Below are positions 1 through 12,100 of a stretch of 64,000 nt of DNA, one piece after another. The stretch is from contig CAUEEP010000759.1 in NCBI GenBank assembly GCA_958450365.1, forward strand, positions 1,250,001-1,314,000, in the 5' to 3' direction. Made by a program: the position numbers and the translations under genes. The notes under the pieces are model-generated. The model saw only the letters and a program-made list of their open reading frames with translations. It had not been told where the DNA came from and ran no database searches. How positions within the stretch are numbered: position 1 is the first letter of the stretch; each line of letters opens with the position of its first letter. This DNA comes from Mesorhabditis belari (Eukaryota; Nematoda; Chromadorea; Rhabditida; Rhabditidae).

Positions 1-1184
1 TTCTAATGGGCTAATGATTCATAAGAAAGGACAAAAAGGAAAGATTTCCTTTATTTTCCACTTCTATCAAAATATTATTTTCCTTTTATCCCATTTTTGT
101 TTATTTTTCCAATCTTTACGTTACAGCTTTAATTTCTCTTCTTTCCAATTTAGAAATCAGAGAACAAGTACAAAAGTAGTACAAGTACTTTCTTTAAGAA
201 AAGTAATACTTTACTTTGAAACTTCGAATTTGTATGGTATTAATAACAAATAATAAATAACAATGTTATTAATAGAATTAGTTCAAAAGAATCATAAAAA
301 TGGTATCAAAAGAACTAGTTCATTGCTTTAAAATTCTTAGTCAAAGTTTGTCGAAAAAGTTGAGTTTCAAAATCTTGTTAATAAAAGCGGTGATAGTTCG
401 GTTAATGATGGTTTTTTCCAAAGAATTTTGAAACATTGGATTTTTTAATGGGCTAATGATTCATAAGAAAGGACAAAAAGGAAAGATTTTCTTTATTTTC
501 CCTTTTATCCCATTTTGTTCTTCTTTTTCCAATCTTTGATCTCAGATTTCAGAAATTTTCATATTTTTAAATATCAACAAAGGTAATTTTCCCTCTTTTT
601 TCAATTTACATTTTTTTAAATCGAATAGTTCAATCCCGGATTATCCGCCGGATATTTCCAGAGAGATTTCCCGTTTTTTTGTCCTTTTCATTGCAAAAGG
701 ACAGAGTAATTTGTTTGAAAAGGCCAAATTTTTGGGAATTTTTGGGAATTTTAGGGAAACCATCTTTTTTGGTGGAATCCTTTTTGGTTTAAAAGCAAAA
801 ATTTTTAGGAAATAGCAGTATTTTTATATTTTTATTAGAATTAAACACTCTTCTTAGTATTTAAATCATTTGAAACAAGATTTTTCAATGTCCAAACGAT
901 CCAAACGATTTTTCAATGCCCAAACTCTCTATTAAACTCTATTGTAATTAAACGATTTTTTTTCCAAAATTCAGTTTCAAATTTGCTAGTTTCTGAGCTT
1001 GGTACTGTCTACCTAATTATTTAAAAAGTTTAATTTGGCTGAATGTCGCATTACAAGTCTTTATATTTGCCAGTGTTTAACGTTTCTTAAATACTTAACT
1101 TGTTTCTTAACCAGCGATCCACTGGGGAGGTCTAGTCCACTGGTCCACGTTTTTCACGCAATCTAAACCCCGTCCCTTTTTACA

Positions 1185-1400
1185 ATGGCTGCGCACAGAC
1201 GGACAGATGGACGGACGGACAGACGGAGAGACAGACAAACAGACGAACAGACGAACAGACGAACAGACGCACAGACGGACAGACGAGCAGACGGACAGAC
1301 GGATAGACGGATAGACGGACAGACGAATAGGATAGACGAACAACCCAAGCCCCGCCCCTTTTTCCCAATGGACGAACAGACGGACAGACGTCTCTTCTTC
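1185..1400. repeat. (GACA/GACG)n simple repeat
   Basis: About 200 bases built from GACAGACG and GACGGACA units. Open frames through it (RTDRQTDEQ on one strand, SVCLSVRLSV on the other) are artefacts of the repeat. The same unit forms the tail of the tRNA-like elements at 7.7 and 58.1 kb, so this array may mark an old SINE insertion. Confidence 0.85.
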
Positions 1401-2740
1401 TTTATATATTTCTAGATTTCTTCAAAATCTTCAAATTAAACAATCTTTACTATCAAAACTCGTGTTTTTTGTTGAATTGAACTATTCGATGAGAAAAATG
1501 TAAATAGAAAAAGGGAAAATCTTTATTCTTATATTTAAAATATCTTATATTTTGTCTTTTATATTTAAAAATATGAAAATTTCTGATATCTGATCAAAGA
1601 TTGGAAAAATAAACAAAAATGGGATAAAAGGGAAAATAATATTTTGATAGAAGTGGAAAATAAAGGAAATTCTTTCCTTTTTGCCCTTTTCTATGATCCA
1701 TTAGCCCATTAGAAACCCAATGTTTCAAAATTTCGCAGAGAAATCCATCACCAACGGAAATGTCACCGCTTTTATTAACAAGATTTTGAAACTCAACTTT
1801 TTCGACGAACTTTGCCTTCACCATTTTTATGATTCTTTTGAACTAATTCTATTAATAACATTGTTATTTGTTATTTGTTATTAATACCATACAAATTCGA
1901 AGTTTCAAAGTAAAGTATTACTTTTCTTAAAGAAAGTACTTGTTGCTTGTTCTCTGATTTCTAAATTGGAAAGAAGAGAAAAAGAAAAAGAAGAAATTTG
2001 AAGACTTCAATGACACCAAGACAAGCCTGTTTCTTGCCTTTCTAGGAGAAACTAGGTCTAAATCTAGGTCTAGATCTAGATCTAGGTCTTGGTCTAGGTC
2101 TACGTCTAGATTTGAAGAAATTTGAAGACTTCAATGAAACCAAGACAAGCTTTTTTCTTGCCTTAAAAAGTGAATTCTTTTACTTAGAAATAGAATGTTT
2201 ATTTGTGGAAAGAAGAGAAATTAAAGCTCATTCATCATTTTAACTTAATAAAGAAGAAATTTTAAAGAAGAATAAAGAAGATTTTGAGCTCCCCAGCCGA
2301 TGCATGGCCCCGTATTCACAAAATCATCAAAAAAATCAAATACATTGTTGTTGTGTGGCCCCTAAGGCAAAACCATTTTTGAAAATCAAAGAGAAAAATC
2401 CAAAGTTTCAAAATTCTTTAGAGAAAACCATCATTGACGGAAATATCACCGCTTTTATTAACAAGATTTTGAAACTCAACTTTTTCGACGAACTTTGACT
2501 AAGAATTTAAACCAATGAACTAATTCTATTGATACCATTTTTATGATTCTTTTGAACTAATTCTATTAATAACATTGTTATTTGCTATTTGTTATTAATA
2601 CCATACAAATTCGAAGTTTCAAAGTAATACTTTTCTTCAAAGAAAAGTAATACTTTAGTATTACTTTTCTTAAAGAGAGTACTTGTACTACTTTTGTACT
2701 TGTTCTCTGATTTCTAAGTTGGAAAGAAGAGAAATTAAAG

Positions 2741-3600
2741 CTGTAACGTTTGGAGGATGATTTAACTGAAAAAAATGTTTTTTAATTCTTTGAGAAGGTA
2801 CTATAAAGTCTTCTTTTTTTTCTTGCAACAGTATTTCTCAGATCCAAGTCAATCTTTTCTATACCAATCTACCGTATTTCTTCGAATACCGGGTAAAGAG
2901 TATGATCGCGTCCTCCTGCGTAGCAGCCCTTTTTTGAAATTTCTTTTCTGCATAAAAGCTTTCAATGAAGTGCTATAGAGCTGGAAAATGGCTCAAAGAT
3001 CTGTTAGCTCATGTGGTATTTTTTAGTCATTTTCCAGCCAGTCAAGCTTTATTTGGTATCATTTGAAAGCTTGAAATGTCCTCTGTACAATGATATAAAA
3101 AGCTAGCAAAAATATGTTCTCTGGACAAAGTTATAGGCTTTCAAAGGGTGGTGACTCGCTCAAAAGTACCCGGATCCTTCCAAAGTATCCGGAAACTAGG
3201 CAAGAGTCGTTTGTTGGATTTGTTGGCTTCTAAGCAATTTCATTACGCTTTAATATTTTGCATTTAATTCATTGTTTATTGAAATTTACGATACTTTTCG
3301 AGAGAAAATTGCGTCAAACAAAGTCACAAAGAATTTAAAGCTGAAAAATTGGCCAGAGTTGGCTCTGATTTTCTTGGATCCGATTCTCCAATCAAGCTTT
3401 ATTTGGTATCATTTGAAAGCTTGAAATGTCCTCTGTACAATGATATAAAAAGCTAGCAAAAATATGTTCTCTGGACAAAGTTATAGGTGTTCAAAGGCTG
3501 ATGACTCGCTCAAAATACTGTTAAAGAAGACTTTATAGTACCTTCTCGAAGAATTAAATACAATTTTTTTCAATTAAATCATCCTCCAAACGTTACAGCT
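2741..3600. mobile_element. Palindromic non-autonomous element
   Basis: The ends are long imperfect inverted repeats: GCTGTAACGTTTGGAGGATG at the left and its complement CATCCTCCAAACGTTACAGC at the right, followed inward by the complementary pair GGTACTATAAAGTCTTCTTT and AAAGAAGACTTTATAGTACC. Inside lie two direct copies of an about 110-base block (3040-3150 and 3390-3500, both with CAAGCTTTATTTGGTATCAT). No transposase frame is seen. The superfamily cannot be assigned from the ends alone. Confidence 0.7.
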
Positions 3601-4336
3601 TTAATTTCTCTTCTTTCCACAAATGAACATTATAATTCTAAGTAAAAGAATTCACTTTTTAAGGCAAGAAAGGCACTTTTTAAGGCAAAAGCTTGTCTTG
3701 GTTTCATTGAAGTCTTCAAATTTCTTCAAATCTAGACGTAAACCTAGACCTAGATCTAGACCAAAATCTAGACCTAGATTTAGACCTAGTTTCTCCTAGA
3801 AAGGCAAGAAACAGGCTTGTCTTGGTGTCATTGAAGTCTTCAAATTTCTTCTTTTTCTTTTTCTTTTTCTCTTTCTTTTTCTTCAAATTTCTTTCCATTT
3901 TCTTTTTCGTGTCAACCCAGAATTAGATGATAATTATCTCACTAAAAGAAATCTTTTTTTTTGTTTTATAAAAAGTTTTACGAATCTTTGAACCGGCTTT
4001 TTAATCTTTAATGCCATTTTTGCCATATTAAAATTTTTTTTAAAAAGTCGGAAACTAAAATTTCAATCAAAATTTCATAAAGGAAAACTTTGAAACATTA
4101 GTTTTTCAATCAAAAAAGATCTTACTTTAAATGTTTAAACTTGCAAATTTGTGCTTAAAAATCGTTCAAAATCCTCTTTCTTTCGACTTTCTTTAGAGCT
4201 GAGCGTTTCATTTTCCAAATTTTTCAATTTCTTTTCGTCAAATCGTTTTCTATCAGTGATTTTCCAGAAAATCAAACGATGACGAGCTAAATGGAGGACA
4301 GATTTGCGGGAAAATTCTGAGAATTCACATAAATCT

Positions 4337-6122
4337 ATGGCTTCATTCAGCGTGAATGTCACAGCATGCAACACAACGAAAATCAACGATCCGGCAAGGG
4401 AAAACTATGAGTAAGTTAGGCTAGTATTTATCTAGATCTAGACGTAGACGTAGACCTAGATCTAGACTTAGATCTAGAACTAAACCTAGATCTAGACCTA
4501 GATCTAGACTTAGATTGGATCGGATTCGGACTTCCGAACCTGGTTCTAACGCTGCACCAAATTCGGACACAACATTTACATTAGTCTTTTTATTTCCGGA
4601 GCATTTCCAACCAAGCCAAAGCCAGCCAGGCCTGTACTAGAGATAGAGCTAGAGTTAGAGCTAGAGATAGAGCTAGAGTAGAGCTAGAGATAGAGCTAGA
4701 GCTAGAGATAGATCTAGAGCTAGAGATAGAGCTAGAGTTAGAGCTAGAGATAGAGCTAGATCTAGGTCTAGACTTAGAGCTAGAGATAGAGCTAGAGCTA
4801 GAGATAGATCTAGACCTAGAACTAGATCTAGACCTAGAACTAGATCTAGATCTAGGACTAGATCTAGGTCTAGCTCTAGCTCTAGATCTATCTCTAGCTC
4901 TAAGTCTAGACCTAGTTCTAGACCTAGTTTCTCCTAGAAATCACCTTAAATTTCTTTGTAAGTATTGAATGCTAAAGAGATAGTAAAGTGCAAAATTCGG
5001 TCTGTTACAGAACAAAAATGATTCAATTGATAAGACTGAATAGCTTTAGTTTTAATTGAAGAATTTAAGGATGGGGATACTTGGCTACTCTGAAAGTTTT
5101 ACTCTGAAATAGTCACTTTTCTAAACTGTATCCCCTTTCTCTTTCTACCGTAAACTTGGCTCTATCTTTTGAATCGAATCTATCTACTTTAGTTGAAGTA
5201 ATTGCTAAAGTAATGTTGAAGTAATGATAAAGAAACCCTTTCGTATCAAGTTTCAAAAGTGTAAGTTTCAAAATCCTTGACATAAAGCGATTCTCTTGGA
5301 GATCAATGTTCAGTTTACATTCGTTATTATCAACTTTTCTAGAGTCTTCGCTCGAATCGTTAACGGCTACTTGACAGCGATTTGTGTCGTTTTGGGAACG
5401 ATCGGCAATTTGCACGGGATAAAGAGCGTACAGAATGCGAATTTGGATAAAGTGAGAATTTGGAAAAGATGTGACTTTGAAAGACGCAAATAAAAAGAAA
5501 ATTTGCATAATTTGTACTGCCAGCTTTGCAAAAGGCAAGCTGCGATATTGGTAACGTTCTTTTTTCTTCAAGTTCTTCTTCTTTTTACTTCTTTTTACTT
5601 CTTTTTTCTCCTTTTTTCTTCCCTTTTCTCCTTTTTCTCCTTTTCTCTTCTTTCTCCTTCTTTCTCCTTCTTTCTCCTTCTTTCTTCTTCTTTCTCCTTC
5701 TTTCTCTTTCTTTCTCCTTTTTTCTCCCTTTTTCTAGGGTAATCGAGGGCGCTGATCACGAAAATCGCATTTTTAACATAAATTTCCGTCTTAAAAGTTG
5801 ACTTGCAACGAAAATCAACGAATTTGAAAACTTTGACAACTTTTTCAGAATCGGGGTGTCGTATTGGCCGTTTCGATGATGGCGCTAGCGATTTGGGACA
5901 CGATTTTGCTATGGTTTGTGGGGGAAATATAAAGATTAAATAAATATAAACTATATATAATCTAGTATAATCTAATATAAAATAAATTAAAAAAAAATTA
6001 AAAAAAATTAAAAAAAAAAAAATTTTTTTTTTTTTTTCCCCCCCCCCCCAAAAAAATTTTTTTTTTTCTTTTTTTTTTTTTTGGGGGGGGGGCCTTTTTT
6101 TTTGGGGGTTTTTTTGTTTTTT

Positions 6123-6190
<68 letters not shown>

Positions 6191-9100
6191 TTGCCTCGGT
6201 TGTTTTTTTTTTTTTTTTTTTTATTAATCTAATATAATCTAATCTAATCTTTTTTATATTTTTAATGAATTAGGATCGATTCTTTAAATATAACTTTAAT
6301 GAGTTTGATGAGGCAACCTATCCCTCTTTTTCGAGATTTATTCATAGTTAATCTCACGGTTAGTTCAAGGATACGTTCTTTCGTTAGGAATTCTTAGTTT
6401 TAGAAATCCCAGTCACCTTCAATAAGTTTGTGCATAAGTCTTTTCCAATAAGAACTGCCAGAATTTGGAATCATCTCCCCAGAGTTTTAAGAGAGTCCAA
6501 TAGTCTTGAAACTTTTCAATTATCTGTAGATGATCTTGAGATCTTGAGCTTGAAGCTCTAGTGGATTCTTGACGTATCCTAGCCACAAGGTACGCACAAA
6601 GTCTAGTAGGTAGTAGGCTACTAGGTACTAGGCTAGTGGATAGTGGACCCTACTAGCTGTGCTATCCAAATATTAGATCTATTATATCGTGGTGCTTTTT
6701 ATTGGTGCCCTTTTCATGCTTATTTGTATGAATTGATGTGTTTTAATCTTAAATCTAGCGCTTAAATCTTAAATACCTTATCTCAGGCCCTCATTAAATA
6801 ACTTTAATGAGTTTTGAGAGAGTCCAATAGTCTCGAAACCTTTAAATCATCTGTAGATGATCTTGAGATCTTGAGCTTGAAGCTCTAGTGGATTCTTGAC
6901 GTTATCTGTGCCACCCATATCTGTAGATGATCTTGAGCTATGACATAGATTATATCGTCTTGCTTTTTATCGGTCTTTTTCGTGTTATGTGTATGAAGTG
7001 ATGTCTATTCATCTTAAATCTAGCGCTTAAATCTTAAATACTTTATCTCAGGTCCTGAATGAAGTATCTATATATTCAAAGACTTTTGTTCTCAGAGAAC
7101 TTAAAGAAAAGCTTAACTAAAGCTTAAATAAAACGAAATTAAAGCTAAAACTAAGCTAAACTAAGCTAAAACGAAAGCTTGTTAAGCCTACTCAAATCTT
7201 TGCATTTAAATCAAATCAAATCAAATCAAATCATAATCATTTAGGTGCGCTTTCTTCTACTATGGCGCTAAAAAGTTGCCTGGCACGGACAACTCGGACG
7301 CGTTGACCGTCATTCAACCCTGGTTTCACGCGTTCAGCCAAATCGCTAACACTGCGTCGGTGAGTGAGATTTCAAAGAACAAAAAAAGGCCAGTGCTTTG
7401 GTCAGTGCTTTGGTCAGTGCTTTGGCCAGTGTCTTTTTCTCACAAATTAGCTGACTATTTGAATGTTTTGGCGCTAACATATATCGAATTTTCCCTAGCT
7501 TCCCCTAAATTGCTCGAAATCTCGAGAAGCGCTTATCAGAACCTATCGATGTGGGGTCGGAAAATGTAGCTGATGATGAGATCTTGCTGGGGAGAAGAGT
7601 GTTGAGATTCTGGGAAAACTTAGGAACCGTAAAATAGTCATTAACTCGGCTCAGCGCGGTGCACTCTATTAGAGAGACTGCGGCAGTCTTTGTCGCCGTG
7701 GCGCAGTCGGGAGCGCGCTTTCCTACAATTCACACGACCCAGTTTCGATTCCCGGTCGTGTTCTCAGTTTTGCTTTTTAAAAAAACGAGATAAGAGATTC
7801 ATAACTAGATAGAATTCAAAGCCTAAGAAATTAAAAATTATTTAAATCGGTTCACGGGAAGCTGAGAACTAAGCTGAGAACGAAAGACGGATAGACGGAC
7901 AGACATTTTTCTTTTTATATATAATAGAATAAATACTGTATATATAGTAGTATCTATAGTAAATAGATAGTAAATATATCCCTTTTATATATAATAGACA
8001 AAGTAGGCAAATTTGAGCTAGATTTAAAAGAATTATACTTAAAATGAGTGCATCAAATTGTTTTCATTGTTTCAAAAGGCTCATCGCTTTTTTTTTCAAA
8101 AGGAGTTAGGGCAATTTTTCGAAAACCAAGCTCAAAACAAGCTCAAAACTTTTGAAAACTTTTGCAAAAGCAAATTTCTTTTCTAAATAAAAAAATGGAG
8201 TTAGTGCTTTAGATTTGGTGTGTCGTAGCGATCACAACGCAACGCTACATGGCCACTCGGGATCCGTTTCGATCAAATCGGTAAGTTGAAAAAGTGATAA
8301 TAACTGGGTAAGAGGAAGGTTTGAAATTGAGGAAAGTGGTGAATCATTTAATCATTTAATTATTTAATGGGAGTGGGACAAATGCGACCTTTTTTGCGCA
8401 CCCGGACATTTGCGTACCTTTTTTCCGCACTTAGCCCATTAGCGCACCTTTTTTCGCGTTTTAAGCTCTAAAAGCTCTAAAAAAAGCTCTAAAAAGCTAA
8501 TATTAACAAATTTCTATTCCAAATGTTGTTTTTCTAGGTAATTTGAGGGCGTAGAATCGAAATTTTGGCATATCAGAGCTTGTGGAACCAATTTGAAAGA
8601 CAATTTGAAAGACAAAACGGCTAGATCAAATTACAGAAAATTGTTGATTTTTCTCTTTGTATAACTCGGTCCGTTCGCTTCCACAAGCTCTGATATGTCA
8701 AAATTCCGATTCTACGCCCTAAAATTACCTAGAAAAACAACTTTTGAAATAGAAATTGGTCAATATTAGCTTTTTAGAGCTTTTTTAGAGCTTTTAGAGC
8801 TTAAAACGCGAAAAAAGGTGCGCTAATGGGCTAAGTGCGGAAAAAAAGGTGCGCAAAAAAAGGTCGCATTTGTGCCACTCCCCATTTAATCATTTAATCA
8901 TTTAATCAAATTTACGTTTAATTCAAAAATTTCTAGAGGTTAAGAGGCAGAAATTGTGAATTTTTCATTAAAAACACTATAAGAAACACAGAAAAACAGG
9001 AGAACTCACTTTTAAATCCAAGAATCTATCTGAGCAAACTTGAAACACAACCTTTTGAACCTGAAAAAGATTCAGAAATAAAGCCTTGAGCAAACTTGAA

Positions 9101-12100
9101 ACACAATTTTTTCAACCCGAAAAAGTGATTTAGAAATAAAGGCTTTATCAGAGAATGGAAAGAAAAGAATCATAAATGATTATATAAAAGCAAAAGAGAA
9201 AAAGAAGAAGGAAGCTTTTTGAAAGTTTGCAGTGAAAGTTTCACTCTATCAAAATATTAGTTCTCAAAATTATAAACAATGATCAGCAAAGTTGAAACAT
9301 GACTTTTTTTAAGTAAAGATTTTTCTGAAAAGAGAATTGAGGCAAATTTCTACACTTTTAGAGCCACAAAAGTCGTTCATTCTTTCCGATCGGATCGCCG
9401 CGTCTCCGCGCATTCATTTATGCTTTGCGCCACATATCGTCGGCTTTTTCGTTTACCCGTTTTGTTGAGGTATCATTGGAAAATTGATGAAATGTCAAAA
9501 ATCTCAAAAATCTCAAAAATCTCAAAATTTCAGTATTCTTGCCATTTTGGTCAATTTCCCAGCGTTTTTCGAGTTGGGAACAAAAGTGTGCTACCATGTA
9601 GCCGAGAAAAGGCTTTCCTTGAAGGTAAGTGTTTCAATAGAAGGCTGTAGAAGGCTTCCGGGAGGAGAATTGAACTTGAATCGGATCGTAACTACTGTAC
9701 TACTTGAATCAGATCGTAACTACGACGTAACCCATAGAAGAACTTTAACTTTGAAGCATTTAGAACTAGACTTTACTAGTTTAAAACTAGACTTTACTAG
9801 TTTAAAACTAGACTTTACTAGTTTAAAACTAGACTTTACTAAGCTTTATCAAGCTTTATTTCATTTAAGAATTAGACTTTAGATTGATAGCAACCTTTAT
9901 AGTATTTTTATCCATTTCAAACAGCATAATAATCATAGGTTTTTATCTTTTATTCATTCTTCACATTGTACTGCTTTCTTGTTGGGAATTTTCATCATCG
10001 TTAACTTGTTGCCTTTGTTTATAAATTTAAAATTAGTTTTTGATTTTCTATAAGGCCAAAGACTTACTATCAGACTAAAAAAGGCAATAAAAACTGATCA
10101 TGAAAAAGTGACAGCCTACGCCGGGATCGAACTCACCTTGTAAGGTAGATTGTCCGTCTTGCAGCGTAGCACTTTACCAACCGGCCACCGACCACCCTTT
10201 CGAAGCGGCTTAACTTCGCCTTATGAAGGGTCTTACTCGTCTTAACAGAGTCGATTTATCTGGTCAAGAAGTGAAGGAATTGCCAAGAAAAAGTAGATTC
10301 CTGGAGAGGGGATTGAACCCTGAACCTTTGCTTGGCAATTGCTCTAACCATTGCGCTATCCGGTACCTTAACTTGAGTTAAGGCTAGATAAGGCTAGATA
10401 AGGCTAGAGAAGACTAGATAAGGCTAGATAAGGCTAGATAAGGCTAGATAAAGCTAGATAAGGCTAGATAAGGCTAGATAAGGCTAGATAATGACTTGAA
10501 AAGGCTAGATAAAGCTAGATAAGGCTAGAGAAGACTAGATAAGGCTAGATAAAGCTAGCTAAGGCTAGATCATGACTTGAAAAGGTTCCAGATTCGTCCT
10601 TCTTTATAAAAAGGCAAATTCGGCTTGAAATTTGGCTTTAAACTTTGGATTTTGATGAAGAAAGCGATCATTTTCGAGTTTCCAAGCCAATGCTTTTCAT
10701 TTCAGTTACAAGTGATGCCGTTTCGAACCGATCCAGCCTATTTATTCTGGTACAAATTGTTGTTCCGAATGCTCGTCACATCAATCGGACCAAATCTTTT
10801 CATTCTTTGTGAGTTTAAAGAATTCAATTGAATTGTACATCGAAAAGCAAGGAAATCTCGATTTAACCATATTTTGTTCATTAAAATATATCAAGTTTCA
10901 AATTTTCAAACTTTCAATCAAAGTTTAGTGGATTAATACTGATGTCCCATTAATATTGATGTCCCGATTAATACTGATGTCCCGAGTAATATTGATGTCC
11001 CGATTAATATTGATGTCCCGATTAATATTGATGTCCCGAGTAATACTGATGTCCCGAGTAATATTGATGTCCTTGTTTAGCAAAAAAAGTGTTAGTTTGG
11101 GAGTGGGACAAATGCGAGCTTTTTTTTGCGCACCCGGACATTTGCGCACCTTTTTTTCCGCACCTTGCCCATTAGCGCACCTTTTTTAAGCTCTAAAAGC
11201 TCTAAAAAAGCTCTAAAAAGCTAATATTAACCAATTTCTATTCCAAATGTTGTTTTTCTAGGTAATTTTGGGGTGTAGAATCGAAATTTTGGCATATCAG
11301 AGCTTGTGGAAGCGAACGGACCGAGTTATACAAAGAGAAAAATCAACAATTTTCTCTAATTTGGCCTAGCCGTTTTGTCTTTCAAATTGTCTTTCAAATT
11401 GGTTCCACACGCTCTGATATGCCAAAATTTCGATTCTACGCCCTAAAATTACCTAGAAAAAACAACTTTTGGAATAGAAATTGGTTAATATTAGCTTTTT
11501 AGAGCTTTTTTAGAGCTTTTAGAGCTTTAAACGCGAAAAATGGTGCGATAATGGGCAAGGTACGGAAAAAAAGGTGCGCAAATGTCCGGGTGCGCAAAAA
11601 AAAAGCTCGCATTTGTCCCACTCCCGTTAGTTTCAAAATTTTTAGTATCTAGTTTTGTTCTAAAGTTTTAATAATCCTTCGAGAGTGAATCCTTTGAACA
11701 AAAATCTGTGAAAATCTGTAGAATTTTGGTTTGAAAAGCTTCTAAAAGCTTTTTCAGCTGACAAAGAGCAATTACTCTTTTACTTTTACTTTACTTTGCT
11801 TTTACTTTACTTTACTTTGCTTTACTTTGCTTTTACTTTGCTTTTACTGAATACAACGACGACTTTTACTAAGTACAAAGACGATTTTCCTGATTCTTTA
11901 GCATTCTAGTACATTCATTAACATTCTAGTACATTCTAGTACATTCTAGTACATTCATTAACATTCTAGTACACAAAGACGACTTTTACTAAGTACAAAG
12001 ACGACTTTTGCTTGATTAAAATGAAAATTTAAATGATTTTCAGTTTTCACCTTGTTAACAATCTATTTGTTGAAAGGGAGCAATAAATCGAGACGACAAT

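Larger units (their letters stand above)
1..3910. repeat. Nested inverted-repeat (foldback) cluster
   Basis: No coding exon is visible here. The sequence at about 1-430 returns in reverse complement at about 1590-2000 and again, partly, at 2400-2760: shared blocks include GATTCATAAGAAAGGACAAA and the 'regions around AATAACATTGTTATT'. The block at 1970-2240 (GAAATTTGAAGACTTCAATG, TCTAGG hexamers, GAATTCTTTTACTTAGAA) returns inverted at 3600-3910. Within this sits a palindromic element (2741-3600, listed separately). The layout is that of several non-autonomous foldback elements inserted into each other upstream of the first gene. Confidence 0.75.

Noticed and set aside
1107..1415. Overlapping frames rich in SVCLSV / TDRQTD
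   Set aside because: They follow the GACA repeat on both strands and lack splice context or start context.
5503..5801. Two overlapping Phe/Ser-rich frames
   Set aside because: They read through a polypyrimidine tract inside glb-33 intron 2.
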